64,000 nt of DNA from Candidatus Hemicellulosilyticus sp. P3 (GCA_001543385.1 LPNH01000001.1:257794-321793); one strand, 5' to 3'; positions 41,077 to 50,688 are shown, numbered from the stretch's first letter. Notes: generated by a model not told the origin, from the letters alone. Numbers and translations are program-made.

Positions 41077-43962
41077 ATGAAGAGACTATTACTGACACTC
41101 CCCCTGGCGGCACTGCTGCTCTCCGCCTGCCGCAAAGACGAGGCGACGGTCGATCTGACCGCCGTTGTCTCCGACCAGCCGGCGCGGGGCGGCGGCAAAG
41201 TCTACATCAATGACAGCCGCTACGCCTGCTGGCATCATGGCGACGCGGTGAACATCAACGGCACCGCCTACACCCTCTCGGTGGAGCCGGGCGGCGACCA
41301 CAAGGTGGCCAAGATACTGGGTGTGACAGAAAGCGACGCGGGCTACACCGCGGGCTACCCCGCCGCATACTTCAGCGGCATCACCTCGGGCGGTGCCGCG
41401 GCCACCGTTACCGTGCCGTCTGTTCAGCCCTATAGCCGTGCCACCGTCTTCGACGGGAACGGCGACAGCTACCAGCAGTTAGTAAGCCCGATGGTGGCCC
41501 ACTGCGGCGAGGAAGAGGATGTGTTGAAATTTCATAACGTGGCGTCTGTGCTGCAAGTGACCATACAGAACAGCACAGGCTACGATCTGGATATGCATTT
41601 CGTGACAGTGGAGGCTTCCAGTGCCTATCTTGCCGGTCCGGCACCGGTGAGAGGCATCGGCACAGCCGCTCCGGCGATGGAAATGCCCGCCAGTGGCTAC
41701 CATGGCATCACGGTGGATTGCAGCGCCAGTCCCATTGCATTGGAATCTGGTGCCGATACATCGCTCTATGTTGTTTCAGCGCCCTTTTCTGACCAAATGT
41801 TGACAGTGCGAGTGCTGGCAAAAGATCCTGATGGCGACACGGTCTATTACACGCTAAAGGCCACCTCTGCCGGTCCGCTTAGTTTGGCTCGGAACCAGAT
41901 GGGGCAGGCCACGTTTGAAATAGAAGAATGCACCTGTAAGCCCGAGACAAGCCGCTGCAACTATGCATTCTGGGGATGCGGAACTGAATCCAATCCGTTC
42001 TTGATCACCAGCGAGGCTGACCTCACCAGACTTCAAGGTTATATGGGGACGAGTGCACATGCTACATATAACGCGGGAACGGTATACTATCGCCAAATTG
42101 TAGATATCGATGCGTCGAGCTCGACATGGACAAACACCGAGAAATATTTCTGGGCTCATTATGATGGAGGTGGATACAGTATCAAGTTGGCACTGGCGTC
42201 TACAGGTGGATTTGTGGCGAGGATGTATGGGGCAGAGTTCAAGAACTTGACACTGACAGGTACTTGTTCCAGCACTACTGGTATTACAGATCCTATCGGG
42301 GCGTTTACCAACCATGTTTGGGATGGTTCGGGAGCAGCCAGGTTTGAAAATTGTACAAACAAAATTCCGATTAGTCGCAAAGGTCAAGCAGGCGGTTTTG
42401 TCGGGTTATGTCGCGGAGCGGCTTCTTTTAAGAACTGCACCAATGATGCCAATATCACGGGTTACTCCACTTTTGAATCAGGTAATAATTCGATTGGTAG
42501 GTATATTGGAGGTTTGGTCGGCAGGGTATATGGTTCCATTGTTTTGGATGGTTGTACGAACAATGGGGCGATTAGTGGTGCTGGAAGAATTGGTGGAATG
42601 GTAGGTGGTGATGACGACAGTCATGGTCCGCTTACTATTAAGGGAATTACCACCAATAATGGGAAAGTCACTTCGACGGCGGCGTATTGTGGCGGTATAT
42701 TAGGCGGCGCTTATATCTCCTTTACGGTGGAGCGTGATGCCACTGTGACGAACAATGGTGTTGTCAGTAACAGTGGAAGCGGTTTTGTCGGAGGAATTGT
42801 TGGCGCTTGCAATAACACAGCATGTCAAATACTGGGGAGAACTGTTAATAACAATACTGTCACCAGCACTGCCGGAAATGTGGGTGGAATAGCGGGATAC
42901 GTCAATGTGACTTGTACGGTTCATTATGCGCAGAATAATAGTGCAGTTCGAGGGACAAATAATATAGGCGGTATTGTTGGATCGGGTGCATCCAGTAGTC
43001 TTCAGATAACTAACTCGACAAATGTCGGAGATGTCACCGGAATATCTTATATAGGCGGTATTGTGGGACAGTTTGGATCTGGTTCTATTTTGACGCTCAC
43101 CAATGATACCAATAACGCCACCACTGTCATGGGAAACCAGTATGTAGGGGGTGTTTTGGGTGGAGGAAGAAAGGTGTATGCGACAAACTGTGTCAATAAT
43201 GCCGCTGTAAAAAACAACGGTTCCACATCCGGCGCACAAATGGGAGGTATAGTTGGTCAAATAGATAATAATTGTAACGGTGCCTTTTTTGACCATTGTT
43301 CGAATACGGGTTCCATCACATCGGGAAAGACCAGTGGGGAAACCCAATTGGGGGGCATTGTCGGGCGAATATACATCAGTGCCAATAGCACTATAACAAT
43401 CCGGAATTGTAGCAGTACAGGACCGATTACTGGAAAAGAGATTAACGGTGGGTTGGTCGGACTTAAGTATCGAACTGTATCATCTGCCAATTGCACCCTT
43501 TATGTGTATAACAGTTTCGTGAAATGCACTCTTACGGGAAGTAAGAGTACGTGTGGTATTATTGGGAAAAGCAGTGTCGCGTCGTTTAGAACGTATATTT
43601 ACAACACCTATTTTGATGGAATCCTTCAGACAGGAGGTGACGGCAGCTGTTGCGATATAGGATATAGTGCCGGTAACAACATTGTCACATCCTTTTGTTA
43701 CGCTAAAGTCGGGTGCTATTCCGGGACAGGCACGGAACATTATATTGGCTATAACAGCACTTTCACCGATGTTCCTCCAGATAATTGTGCTTATTATGAT
43801 GGAATCAGTGGAACGCTATATGGCAACAATGCTGGTTCAGTGGCGGCATCTGTGTCTATCGGTGGCACACAAACCAATCTTGGGGATGCGTTGCGGGCAT
43901 GGCAAACCGCCAATAACACCTATACCCAATGGAATAGCGGTGATGTCCCCGCGCTCCAGTAG
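41077..43962 (+). CDS. Large surface lipoprotein with fimbrillin-like N-domain and many GLUG repeats
   Basis: A protein of 961 residues from the ATG at 41077. The frame is open upstream, but that part lies inside radA. The lipobox LSAC (Cys18) is followed by RKDE, a likely surface-export signal. Residues about 45-260 contain CWHHGDAVNINGT and AGYPAA, matching the N-domain of the paralogue at 10.4 kb, and are fimbrillin-like. From residue 377 to about 850, some 15 units of 25-35 residues start with GGIVG or a variant and end in N-x-x-x-V/I, a GLUG-type beta-solenoid. The repeat part is visibly more AT-rich than the N-domain. Function unknown; adhesin-like by architecture. Confidence 0.85.
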   Translation: MKRLLLTLPLAALLLSACRKDEATVDLTAVVSDQPARGGGKVYINDSRYACWHHGDAVNINGTAYTLSVEPGGDHKVAKILGVTESDAGYTAGYPAAYFSGITSGGAAATVTVPSVQPYSRATVFDGNGDSYQQLVSPMVAHCGEEEDVLKFHNVASVLQVTIQNSTGYDLDMHFVTVEASSAYLAGPAPVRGIGTAAPAMEMPASGYHGITVDCSASPIALESGADTSLYVVSAPFSDQMLTVRVLAKDPDGDTVYYTLKATSAGPLSLARNQMGQATFEIEECTCKPETSRCNYAFWGCGTESNPFLITSEADLTRLQGYMGTSAHATYNAGTVYYRQIVDIDASSSTWTNTEKYFWAHYDGGGYSIKLALASTGGFVARMYGAEFKNLTLTGTCSSTTGITDPIGAFTNHVWDGSGAARFENCTNKIPISRKGQAGGFVGLCRGAASFKNCTNDANITGYSTFESGNNSIGRYIGGLVGRVYGSIVLDGCTNNGAISGAGRIGGMVGGDDDSHGPLTIKGITTNNGKVTSTAAYCGGILGGAYISFTVERDATVTNNGVVSNSGSGFVGGIVGACNNTACQILGRTVNNNTVTSTAGNVGGIAGYVNVTCTVHYAQNNSAVRGTNNIGGIVGSGASSSLQITNSTNVGDVTGISYIGGIVGQFGSGSILTLTNDTNNATTVMGNQYVGGVLGGGRKVYATNCVNNAAVKNNGSTSGAQMGGIVGQIDNNCNGAFFDHCSNTGSITSGKTSGETQLGGIVGRIYISANSTITIRNCSSTGPITGKEINGGLVGLKYRTVSSANCTLYVYNSFVKCTLTGSKSTCGIIGKSSVASFRTYIYNTYFDGILQTGGDGSCCDIGYSAGNNIVTSFCYAKVGCYSGTGTEHYIGYNSTFTDVPPDNCAYYDGISGTLYGNNAGSVAASVSIGGTQTNLGDALRAWQTANNTYTQWNSGDVPALQ
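42205..43630 (+). repeat. GLUG-type coding repeat array
   Basis: About 15 degenerate units of 75-105 bases code for GG[IVLF][VIAL]G-headed modules inside the large lipoprotein. The DNA copies have diverged, so the periodicity is clearer in protein than in bases. It is not a CRISPR array: there are no constant repeats and the reading frame is unbroken. Confidence 0.8.
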
Positions 43963-44126
43963 TCTCTCTTGAGCGCATCTTTCTTTACAACACATTCTCC
44001 CATCATGCAGAATGTCTCGGTCCGACGGAAACCAATAGCCTTTCGTGAAGTTATTTGTATGGTGAGATTTCCGGGAGTTGCGGTATAGACTACGGCTCCG
44101 ATCGGTTGCTTGAAGCCGTGGTTTTA

Positions 44127-44975
44127 CTACAAAAGGTCGATTCGTTCCAACACATTCCGATACCCCATCTCGTGTAGCATGGTGTAGGCGCCTTCGGTGC
44201 GGTCCAACTCTTCAGGGGCATGGGCGTCGGTGCTGACGATGACGGGGATGCCAATCCGGTTCATGTCTGTCAAGGCACGCCGCGAAGGGTAGAAGTCGGT
44301 GTGGCGTCCTTTGTAGAGGCCACGGGTGTTGACTTCGACCACACACCCTGCCTCGTGCGCCAGCAGCAGTGTCTCGCCTAACAGCAACTGATACCATGCC
44401 TCGTCGGTGCTGAAATAGCGTCCGCGGTTGTGCATGGCGATTTTGTCTATATGGGCGACGACAGGCGGATGCGTCCGCTCGATCATTTCGTTGCTTTGCC
44501 GGAAGAAGGCGGTGACTGCGCGGCGGATGTCGCCGCCAAACAGTCGTTGCAGTCCCTCGTCGTAGGTCTCCTGGCGTGACCCGTCGATAAACCAGAGCCG
44601 CTCGGCGCGTTCGTCGGGGTTGTCGGATTGTGACTCGCCGGGGACGGCGACAAGGTGGACTCCGCCGATGAAATAGTCCAGCCCTCCCTGTCGCACCAAG
44701 GGCTCGAAATTGTCGAGCAAGCCGGGGATATAGTCTATCTCCAGACCTAAAAAGAGGTCGATCCGGCCTTGGTGTTCGTCGCGCAACGCACGTACCTCGC
44801 GGCAGTAGTCTTCGTAGCGATCGGGGCGGAGCGCGAAGCGATTGTTGAACGGGACAGGTGCATGGCTGGAGAACCCCAGTGCGTCGAAGTTGTGGGCGAC
44901 GGCGTAGTCCACATATTCCCGCAGGGTGCCGCGGCCGTCACAATAGACACTGTGTGTGTGGAAGTTGCTGCTCAT
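44127..44975 (-). CDS. PHP-domain phosphatase, histidinol-phosphatase (HisK) like
   Basis: A protein of 282 residues from the ATG at 44973-44975. Metal-binding PHP motifs are present: NFHTHSVYCDG at the N-terminus, LGFSSHAP, LFLGLEIDY, VVAHIDKI and VSTDAHAPEEL at the C-terminus. The HTHS...GFSSHAP pattern is that of histidinol-phosphatases of the HisK type, but other PHP phosphatases look similar. No his genes adjoin it. The start shares an ATGA with the stop of the upstream membrane protein, so the two are translationally coupled. The frame is open to 45089 without family similarity. Confidence 0.82.
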   Translation of the reverse strand: MSSNFHTHSVYCDGRGTLREYVDYAVAHNFDALGFSSHAPVPFNNRFALRPDRYEDYCREVRALRDEHQGRIDLFLGLEIDYIPGLLDNFEPLVRQGGLDYFIGGVHLVAVPGESQSDNPDERAERLWFIDGSRQETYDEGLQRLFGGDIRRAVTAFFRQSNEMIERTHPPVVAHIDKIAMHNRGRYFSTDEAWYQLLLGETLLLAHEAGCVVEVNTRGLYKGRHTDFYPSRRALTDMNRIGIPVIVSTDAHAPEELDRTEGAYTMLHEMGYRNVLERIDLL

Positions 44976-45676
44976 TTTCTGCCTCCGGCAAGTGCCAGTA
45001 TAAGACCCAGCGCCACCCCAAGCAGGGCGGCGAAGAGCACCTGCAGGTTGGCGGGCAGAATGAAGGTGACAGTATGGGCGGGAAACCAAAAGAGGGGTAT
45101 GGTCTTTTTAAAGACGATGTTCCATTGGACGTCCCAGTTCAGTTTCCGGCTGATGATCTCACGCATCTTCATCGGGCGCAGCAGCCCGCGCACAGTGCCG
45201 CCGGTGTCCTGGATGTGGATATCGGTGCATTTGTGAAAAGTCATCATGACGGGGGCGAAAATGGTGTTCATGGCTACGCTGACGGCAAAAGCGATGCCCA
45301 GTTTGCCCCACGACAGGGTGGGGGAGGCAAACACTGCGCCCAGTGAGCCGCGGCTGCATCCCCCCACGGTCTCGAGAAAGGCGGGGGTGCCGCTTTTGAA
45401 GATTATCATAGCCATGGTGATGCACATGCCCAGAACCCCCCACACCATCATGCGTGGCACGATGCCGAACCCGGGCTCGTTGTAAACGCCTTTGCGGATA
45501 CGCAGCGCCAGCATCTCGCCCAGTGTTGCCAGGATGGCGAATTTAAAAAAGGCCATGATGAATGGGTGCGTGGCAGTGGCCCGGTTGAACCAGTCGAAGA
45601 AGCCGGTGGCGGGGATGAAGAAGGGCGCCAGCACGGCGGCGGCGCAGAGAATCAATGTCCAGTCCTGTCGTTTCAT
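44972..45676 (-). CDS. Integral membrane protein, unknown (weakly Mpv17/PMP22-like)
   Basis: A protein of 234 residues from the ATG at 45674-45676, with four to five hydrophobic segments. Near the C-terminus it reads NWDVQWNIVFKKTIPLFWFPAHTVTF, faintly like the W-x-x-x-Q/x-x-F-x-x-P region of Mpv17/PMP22 proteins. I cannot confirm the family. It opens MKRQDWTLILCAAAVLAPF without a cleavable signal. The frame extends upstream, but the -7-like box 9 bases before this ATG fixes the start. It is coupled by ATGA to the PHP phosphatase. Confidence 0.65.
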   Translation of the reverse strand: MKRQDWTLILCAAAVLAPFFIPATGFFDWFNRATATHPFIMAFFKFAILATLGEMLALRIRKGVYNEPGFGIVPRMMVWGVLGMCITMAMIIFKSGTPAFLETVGGCSRGSLGAVFASPTLSWGKLGIAFAVSVAMNTIFAPVMMTFHKCTDIHIQDTGGTVRGLLRPMKMREIISRKLNWDVQWNIVFKKTIPLFWFPAHTVTFILPANLQVLFAALLGVALGLILALAGGRK

Positions 45677-45681
45677 AATGG

Positions 45682-45713
45682 TTGCAAAGATACAAATTTT
45701 AGTTGTACCTTTG
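45682..45713 (+). promoter_or_regulatory. Candidate promoter for the EEP-family gene
   Basis: TTG at 45682 and TACCTTTG at 45706-45713 are separated by 21 bases. The ATG follows 8 bases after the -7 box, implying a nearly leaderless mRNA. It overlaps the opposite-strand promoter. Confidence 0.55.
45685..45692 (-). promoter_or_regulatory. Candidate -7 element for the membrane protein/PHP pair
   Basis: On the minus strand this is TATCTTTG, 8 bases before the ATG at 45676. Transcription would begin essentially at the start codon. Confidence 0.55.
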
Positions 45714-45721
45714 CTGACGCT

Positions 45722-46681
45722 ATGAGTCGCCGAATGTTGATAGGCAGTCTCTTTCTCGTCGTGTCTGGGCTCTTGCGGGCGCAGACGCGACTGGCATGCT
45801 GGAATCTGGAGAACTTCTTCGATACGGTCGACGACACGTTGACGTTGGATGATGCATTTACACCGCAGGGTGAGAATCATTGGACCTATTCCCGCTTCGT
45901 CCGCAAGCGCGACATGTTATACAAGACAGTGGCTGCCATGGGCTATCCGGCGCTGGTGGGGTTGGTTGAGGTGGAGAACGGCCGGGTGCTCGACGCGCTT
46001 TGCCAAGGCACCCCGTTGCGTCGGCAGGGCTATTCCTGGGTTCATTTTGATTCACCGGACCGGCGCGGCATCGACTGCGCCCTGCTGTACCGTGCTGACA
46101 AGTTGCGCCTGTTGCGGTCCCGGCCTGTCGGGGTGTCGGACACGGCGGAGGGTTTTTACACACGCGATATGCTGTTGGTCGAGGGATGCTTGGCGCAGGG
46201 TGACACACTTTGCGTGTTGGTCAACCACTGGCCGTCGCGGAAAGGCGGCATCCGGGCCGACAACTATCGATCCCGCATCGCCGGTCGGCTTCGCAGGGTG
46301 ATGGACTCGCTGCACACCGTCCACCCGGACGCTTGGGTGGTGGCAATGGGCGACTTCAACGCTGCCCCCGGCGAGGTGATGCGGTCCATGGCCAAGCCTG
46401 TCGACAGCGCGTCCGGCGGGCCGCTCAACCTTATGGCGGGTTTGGAACCGGATCCGGCCAGCTACAAGTATCAGGGGCGCTGGGAGTGGATCGATCAGAT
46501 ACTCTGCTACACGCCGACGGCAGAGATACTGTCGACACTCCGTGGCAGCGTGTTCACAGCCCCGTGGCTGTTGGCAGTCGATGAGCGTTACATGGGGCTT
46601 AAGCCGCTGCGGACCTACCGGGCCATGGTCTATCTGGGCGGAGTCAGTGACCATCTGCCGGTCTATGTGGACTTGCCGTAG
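45722..46681 (+). CDS. Secreted endonuclease/exonuclease/phosphatase family protein
   Basis: A protein of 319 residues from the ATG at 45722, with a signal peptide ending GLLRAQ. EEP-superfamily motifs are RLACWNLENFFDTVDD, VGLVEVENG, GIDCALLYR, LVNHWPSRKGG, AMGDFNAAPGE and the terminal SDHLPVYVDL. The His, Asp and Asn residues of the active site are all present. Such secreted Bacteroidota proteins may degrade nucleic acids or phosphoesters; the substrate is unknown. The frame is open upstream but overlaps the divergent gene. Confidence 0.88.
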   Translation: MSRRMLIGSLFLVVSGLLRAQTRLACWNLENFFDTVDDTLTLDDAFTPQGENHWTYSRFVRKRDMLYKTVAAMGYPALVGLVEVENGRVLDALCQGTPLRRQGYSWVHFDSPDRRGIDCALLYRADKLRLLRSRPVGVSDTAEGFYTRDMLLVEGCLAQGDTLCVLVNHWPSRKGGIRADNYRSRIAGRLRRVMDSLHTVHPDAWVVAMGDFNAAPGEVMRSMAKPVDSASGGPLNLMAGLEPDPASYKYQGRWEWIDQILCYTPTAEILSTLRGSVFTAPWLLAVDERYMGLKPLRTYRAMVYLGGVSDHLPVYVDLP

Positions 46682-46786
46682 CGTCTGCGCTCTCTTTTTA
46701 TTTTTGCTGTCAAGGCGCTGCAACAATAAAACGTGCGTGTGCGCGTTATTTTCGTTATAATATTCCCGTTTATCTCATCGCACCCT

Positions 46787-49051
46787 ATGCCTCCGCTTTT
46801 TTACGACTTGGCTGTCATTCTTGTCACCGCAGGTGTCATCACCGTCATTTTCAAATGGATGAAGCAGCCCTTGGTGCTGGGGTATCTGGTGGCGGGCTTT
46901 TTTATCGGCCCCTATTTTCCTTGGTTTCCGGCCATTACCGACGAGGTCGACATCCACGTTTGGAGTGATATTGGCATCGTCTTCCTGATGTTTGCCTTGG
47001 GTTTGGAATTCAGCATCAAGAAATTAAAGAAGGTTGGCAGCACGGGTGCCGTCACGGCGTTGACAGAGCTGCTGTTGATGTTTACGATCGGCAATATCGT
47101 CGGTCACCTGCTGGGATGGAGCCAGATGGACTGCATATTCCTCGGATGTATGCTCTCCATCTCTTCGACGACGATTATTATCAAGTCATTCGACGACTTG
47201 AAATTGAAACAGCAGAAGTTCACCGGCACGGTGACGGCGGTGCTGGTCGTGGAGGATCTGATTGCAGTGTTGCTGTTGGTGGTGCTGTCCACGGTGAGTG
47301 TCAGCAAGCGTTTCGACGGTGTGCAGCTGGCAGAGAGTCTGGTCAAGCTCGTGTTTTTTCTCATAGTCTGGTTCACATTCGGCATCTACTTGATTCCGAC
47401 GTTTCTCAAATGGATGCGCCGTTATATGACTGAAGAGACGCTTTGCATCGTCGCCGTGGGGCTTTGTTTCGCTATGGTGGTCATGGCCTCTTATGCAGGT
47501 TTCTCCACGGCATTGGGTGCCTTTGTGATGGGCGCCATACTGGCCGAGACAATCGAGGCGGATGTGATCCACCGTATCATCACCCCCGTCAAGAATCTTT
47601 TCGGTGCGGTGTTTTTTGTGAGTGTAGGCACGCTGATCAACCCGCAGATCCTGCTCCGTTACTGGCTGCCCATTGTGGTGATTGCGTCGACGGTTGTCGT
47701 CTTCAAGTCGCTGTCGGCGACGGCGGGGGTGCTGCTTTCGGGCCGCAATCTGAAAACGGCGATGCAGTCGGGATTCTGCTTCTGCCAGATCGGTGAGTTT
47801 TCGTTCATCATCGCCGGGCTGGGCCTCAGTTTCCATGTCATCAATCCCGACCTCTATCCCGTCATTGTGTCGGTGTCGGTGCTTACGACCTTTGTAACGC
47901 CCTATATGATCAAGGCGGCGTTGCCTGCCTATAATGCGCTCTACCCTCGCATACCGTTGCCCATACGCGAGTCGCTGGAACGTTACAGCGCCAGTGCCAG
48001 CAGCAGCGGTCATGAACAGTCTATCAAGAAATTCTTGCGCAAGCAACTTTCCGGCGTCTTGCTGCATGGTTCCATTCTGGCTGCGTTGGCGATGCTTTCG
48101 GCGTCCGTGCTCAAGCCGTTTTTGAACACGGTGCTGACCGATGCCGCCGACAGGCCGCTGTTCTGGGGCAACTTGCTGGGTGTCGTTATCACGCTGACAG
48201 TGATGGCGCCGTTCTTATGGGCGATAGTGGTAAAAAATGTCAGCCGTGACCGCATCCGCCGTCTGTTGGAGGTCTACAACCACAGTCAGGTGGTGGTCAT
48301 CCCGGTGCTGCTGTTGCGCTACTTCGTTGCTTTGGCTTTTGTGGGCTATGTGCTGGCCACCTATTTCCATATTGCGGCAGGTCTGATTGTCATTTTGGCC
48401 GTTTTGGCCATCCTTTTGATGCTCTATTCGCGCCGCGCCATCGGCTTCTACTATCGCATTGAGGACCGTTTTGTCACCAACTTCAACCAACGTCAGGCAC
48501 AGCATTCATTCCGCATCCCCGCGTCGTTGGAGAAATCGTTCTACATGGAACGTATGCTTATGTCAGCCTATTCGCGCTTTGTCGGTGTCAGTCTGGAACA
48601 TTCGCGTCTCAGGCAGGACTTTGGCATCAATGTGGTCAGCATCGAGCGTGCCGGTGTTATTTATGATCTGCCTGACAAATCGATGATGCTGATGCCGCTC
48701 GACCGGATCACCGTCATCGGCAGCGAGGAGCAGATCTCCGCTTTCCGAGCTGTCGTGGAGGTGGAGCCCGATATGCTCATCCACGACCATTCGGACAACG
48801 AACTCAACATCTACCGCCTCGAAGTGAAATCCGACAGCCCTATGTCAGGCATCATGATTCGCCAGTCGCAGTTCCAGACCAAATACCGCTCCATGATTAT
48901 CGCCATCGAGCGCGGTCTCGACTATATGCTCAATCCACCGGCCGACACCCTGTTTTGCGTAGGCGACGTGGTGTGGTTCGTGTCGCCGCAGGATGTGCAG
49001 TTGCAAGACCTCAATGCGAAACCTCTAACCGAATCCGTTATAATGTCATGA
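46787..49051 (+). CDS. CPA2-family cation:proton antiporter with TrkA_C domain
   Basis: A protein of 754 residues from the ATG at 46787. It has about 12-13 membrane segments with CPA2 motifs: LGYLVAGFFIGP, FMFALGLEFS-like LMFALGLEFSIKKL, SISSTTIIIK, LVVEDLIAVLLL and STALGAFVMGAILAE. A second hydrophobic block lies at about 440-570. The C-terminal 160 residues are soluble and hold a TrkA_C-type module (GISMIRQ-like SGIMIRQSQFQTKYRS, GDVVWFVSP). It exchanges K+ or Na+ for protons across the inner membrane. The stop shares an ATGA with the protease gene downstream. Confidence 0.9.
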   Translation: MPPLFYDLAVILVTAGVITVIFKWMKQPLVLGYLVAGFFIGPYFPWFPAITDEVDIHVWSDIGIVFLMFALGLEFSIKKLKKVGSTGAVTALTELLLMFTIGNIVGHLLGWSQMDCIFLGCMLSISSTTIIIKSFDDLKLKQQKFTGTVTAVLVVEDLIAVLLLVVLSTVSVSKRFDGVQLAESLVKLVFFLIVWFTFGIYLIPTFLKWMRRYMTEETLCIVAVGLCFAMVVMASYAGFSTALGAFVMGAILAETIEADVIHRIITPVKNLFGAVFFVSVGTLINPQILLRYWLPIVVIASTVVVFKSLSATAGVLLSGRNLKTAMQSGFCFCQIGEFSFIIAGLGLSFHVINPDLYPVIVSVSVLTTFVTPYMIKAALPAYNALYPRIPLPIRESLERYSASASSSGHEQSIKKFLRKQLSGVLLHGSILAALAMLSASVLKPFLNTVLTDAADRPLFWGNLLGVVITLTVMAPFLWAIVVKNVSRDRIRRLLEVYNHSQVVVIPVLLLRYFVALAFVGYVLATYFHIAAGLIVILAVLAILLMLYSRRAIGFYYRIEDRFVTNFNQRQAQHSFRIPASLEKSFYMERMLMSAYSRFVGVSLEHSRLRQDFGINVVSIERAGVIYDLPDKSMMLMPLDRITVIGSEEQISAFRAVVEVEPDMLIHDHSDNELNIYRLEVKSDSPMSGIMIRQSQFQTKYRSMIIAIERGLDYMLNPPADTLFCVGDVVWFVSPQDVQLQDLNAKPLTESVIMS

Positions 49052-50688
49052 AACGCCTTGTCCCGTTCACCCTGTTACTGCTGGCGAGCCTCGTCGCAGT
49101 CCGTGCCCAAAACGACCGTGCTTTCGAGATCGCCAAGAATCTCGAGGTGTTTGGCAATGTATACAAGAATATCCATCTCTATTATGTCGACGATGTCGAT
49201 CCGGGCAAGGCCGTCAAAACCGCCATCGACGCGATGCTGGCCTCGCTGGATCCCTACACCAATTACTACCCGGAAAGCGATATGGAGGATGTGAAGCTGC
49301 AGCTGTTGGGGCAGTATGGCGGTGTCGGCGCCCTGATCCACCAGAACGGTGACAAAATTTACATCGCCGAGCCCTACAAGGGCCTTCCGGCCGACCAGGC
49401 GGGACTGCGTGCCGGCGACCGTATTGTGGCCGTGAACGGCGAGAGCACCGAGGGCAAACGCAACGCCGACGTCAGCAGTGCCATGCGCGGACAGGCAGGC
49501 ACCACGGTGACGTTGACGCTCGAACGCGACGGAAGCCGTTTCGACCGCACGCTGACGAGGCGGGAGATTCAGCTGCCCAATGTGCCCTACAGCGGTATGG
49601 TGGACGGACGCATCGGATATATCAAACTCAACGAATTTACACAGGATGCCGGGCGCCATGTCCGCGAGGCGTTCCTGGATTTGAAAAAGTCCCACCCTGC
49701 CATGCAGGGGCTTATTATTGACCTGCGCGGCAACGGCGGCGGCTTGATGAACGAGGCGGTTGACCTTGTCAACATATTTGTCGACAAGGGTGCGCTGGTG
49801 GTCGAGACCAAGGGCAAGGTAGCCGCCAAGAATACGCGAAGTTACACGACACGGCGTGCCGACGACACGACGATTCCGCTGGCTGTGCTCATCGATGGCT
49901 ACAGTGCCTCGGCAAGCGAGATTGTGAGCGGCAGCCTGCAGGATTTTGACAGAGCGGTGGTCGTCGGTTCGCGCTCGTTCGGCAAAGGTTTGGTGCAGAA
50001 CATTCTGCCGATGCCCTACAACAACCAGTTGAAGGTGACCGTGTCCAAATATTACATCCCGTCAGGTCGTTGCATACAAGCTGTCGACTACTCACACCGC
50101 GACGAAAACGGCCGTGCCGTCAAAGTGCCCGACTCGCTTAAAGTAGCCTTCCGCACGGCGCATGGCCGGGTGGTGTACGACGGATTCGGCATCGAGCCCG
50201 ATGTCGAGGTCAAGCCCGAGTATATGTCAAGTCTGGCCATAGCGCTGACGCAGCGTTTCCTTGTCTTCGACTTCGTGACGGAGTATGTCCGCACCCACGC
50301 ATCCATAGCCCCGCCCGATCGCTTTGAGGTGTCGGATTCGCTCTACGATGCATTTGTCGCTTGGCTGAGTAATAAGGATTACGACTACACGACTGTGACC
50401 GAGCGGATGCTCAAGGAGTTGCGGGAGGTGGCGCAGGAAGAGCGCTATCTCGCCTCCATCGAGCAGGACCTGCAGTCAATGGAACAGCGTTTCCGCGGCG
50501 ACAAGAAGCAGGATCTGATAAAGCACCGCGACGAGGTGGCGGCCATGCTCAAAGCAGAGATACTGGTGCGATATTACTATAACGAAGGCCGTATCGCCGG
50601 TTCGCTGTCCGACGACCCGGATGTTCAGTGTGCAGTGCGGATTCTCAGTGACCGGAAGCAGTATAGCCGGATATTGAGCGGTGAATAG
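49048..50688 (+). CDS. C-terminal processing protease, S41 family (CtpA/Prc-like)
   Basis: The 546-residue protein has a signal peptide ending LVAVRAQ. A PDZ domain follows (GGVGALIHQNG, PADQAGLRAGDRIVAVNG), then the S41 catalytic part with LIIDLRGNGGG, the nucleophile block SASASE at 286-291 and Lys313 in SFGKGLVQ. Ser288 and Lys313 are 25 residues apart, as in known C-terminal processing proteases. It acts in the periplasm on C-termini of envelope proteins. The ATG lies inside the antiporter stop (ATGA), and the gene end overlaps the next start by 8 bases. Confidence 0.94.
   Translation: MKRLVPFTLLLLASLVAVRAQNDRAFEIAKNLEVFGNVYKNIHLYYVDDVDPGKAVKTAIDAMLASLDPYTNYYPESDMEDVKLQLLGQYGGVGALIHQNGDKIYIAEPYKGLPADQAGLRAGDRIVAVNGESTEGKRNADVSSAMRGQAGTTVTLTLERDGSRFDRTLTRREIQLPNVPYSGMVDGRIGYIKLNEFTQDAGRHVREAFLDLKKSHPAMQGLIIDLRGNGGGLMNEAVDLVNIFVDKGALVVETKGKVAAKNTRSYTTRRADDTTIPLAVLIDGYSASASEIVSGSLQDFDRAVVVGSRSFGKGLVQNILPMPYNNQLKVTVSKYYIPSGRCIQAVDYSHRDENGRAVKVPDSLKVAFRTAHGRVVYDGFGIEPDVEVKPEYMSSLAIALTQRFLVFDFVTEYVRTHASIAPPDRFEVSDSLYDAFVAWLSNKDYDYTTVTERMLKELREVAQEERYLASIEQDLQSMEQRFRGDKKQDLIKHRDEVAAMLKAEILVRYYYNEGRIAGSLSDDPDVQCAVRILSDRKQYSRILSGE

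Noticed and set aside
40194-41198. Open frame of 334 codons on the minus strand
   Set aside because: It is antisense to radA and the start of the lipoprotein gene; composition-driven with no motifs.
42205-43630. Regularly spaced similar units that might be a CRISPR array
   Set aside because: The units differ from each other, encode one unbroken frame and repeat a GGIVG protein motif; there are no constant repeats or unique spacers.
47186-48067. His/Arg-rich open frame of 293 codons on the minus strand
   Set aside because: It is antisense to the membrane region of the CPA2 antiporter; polar residues are the complement of hydrophobic codons.
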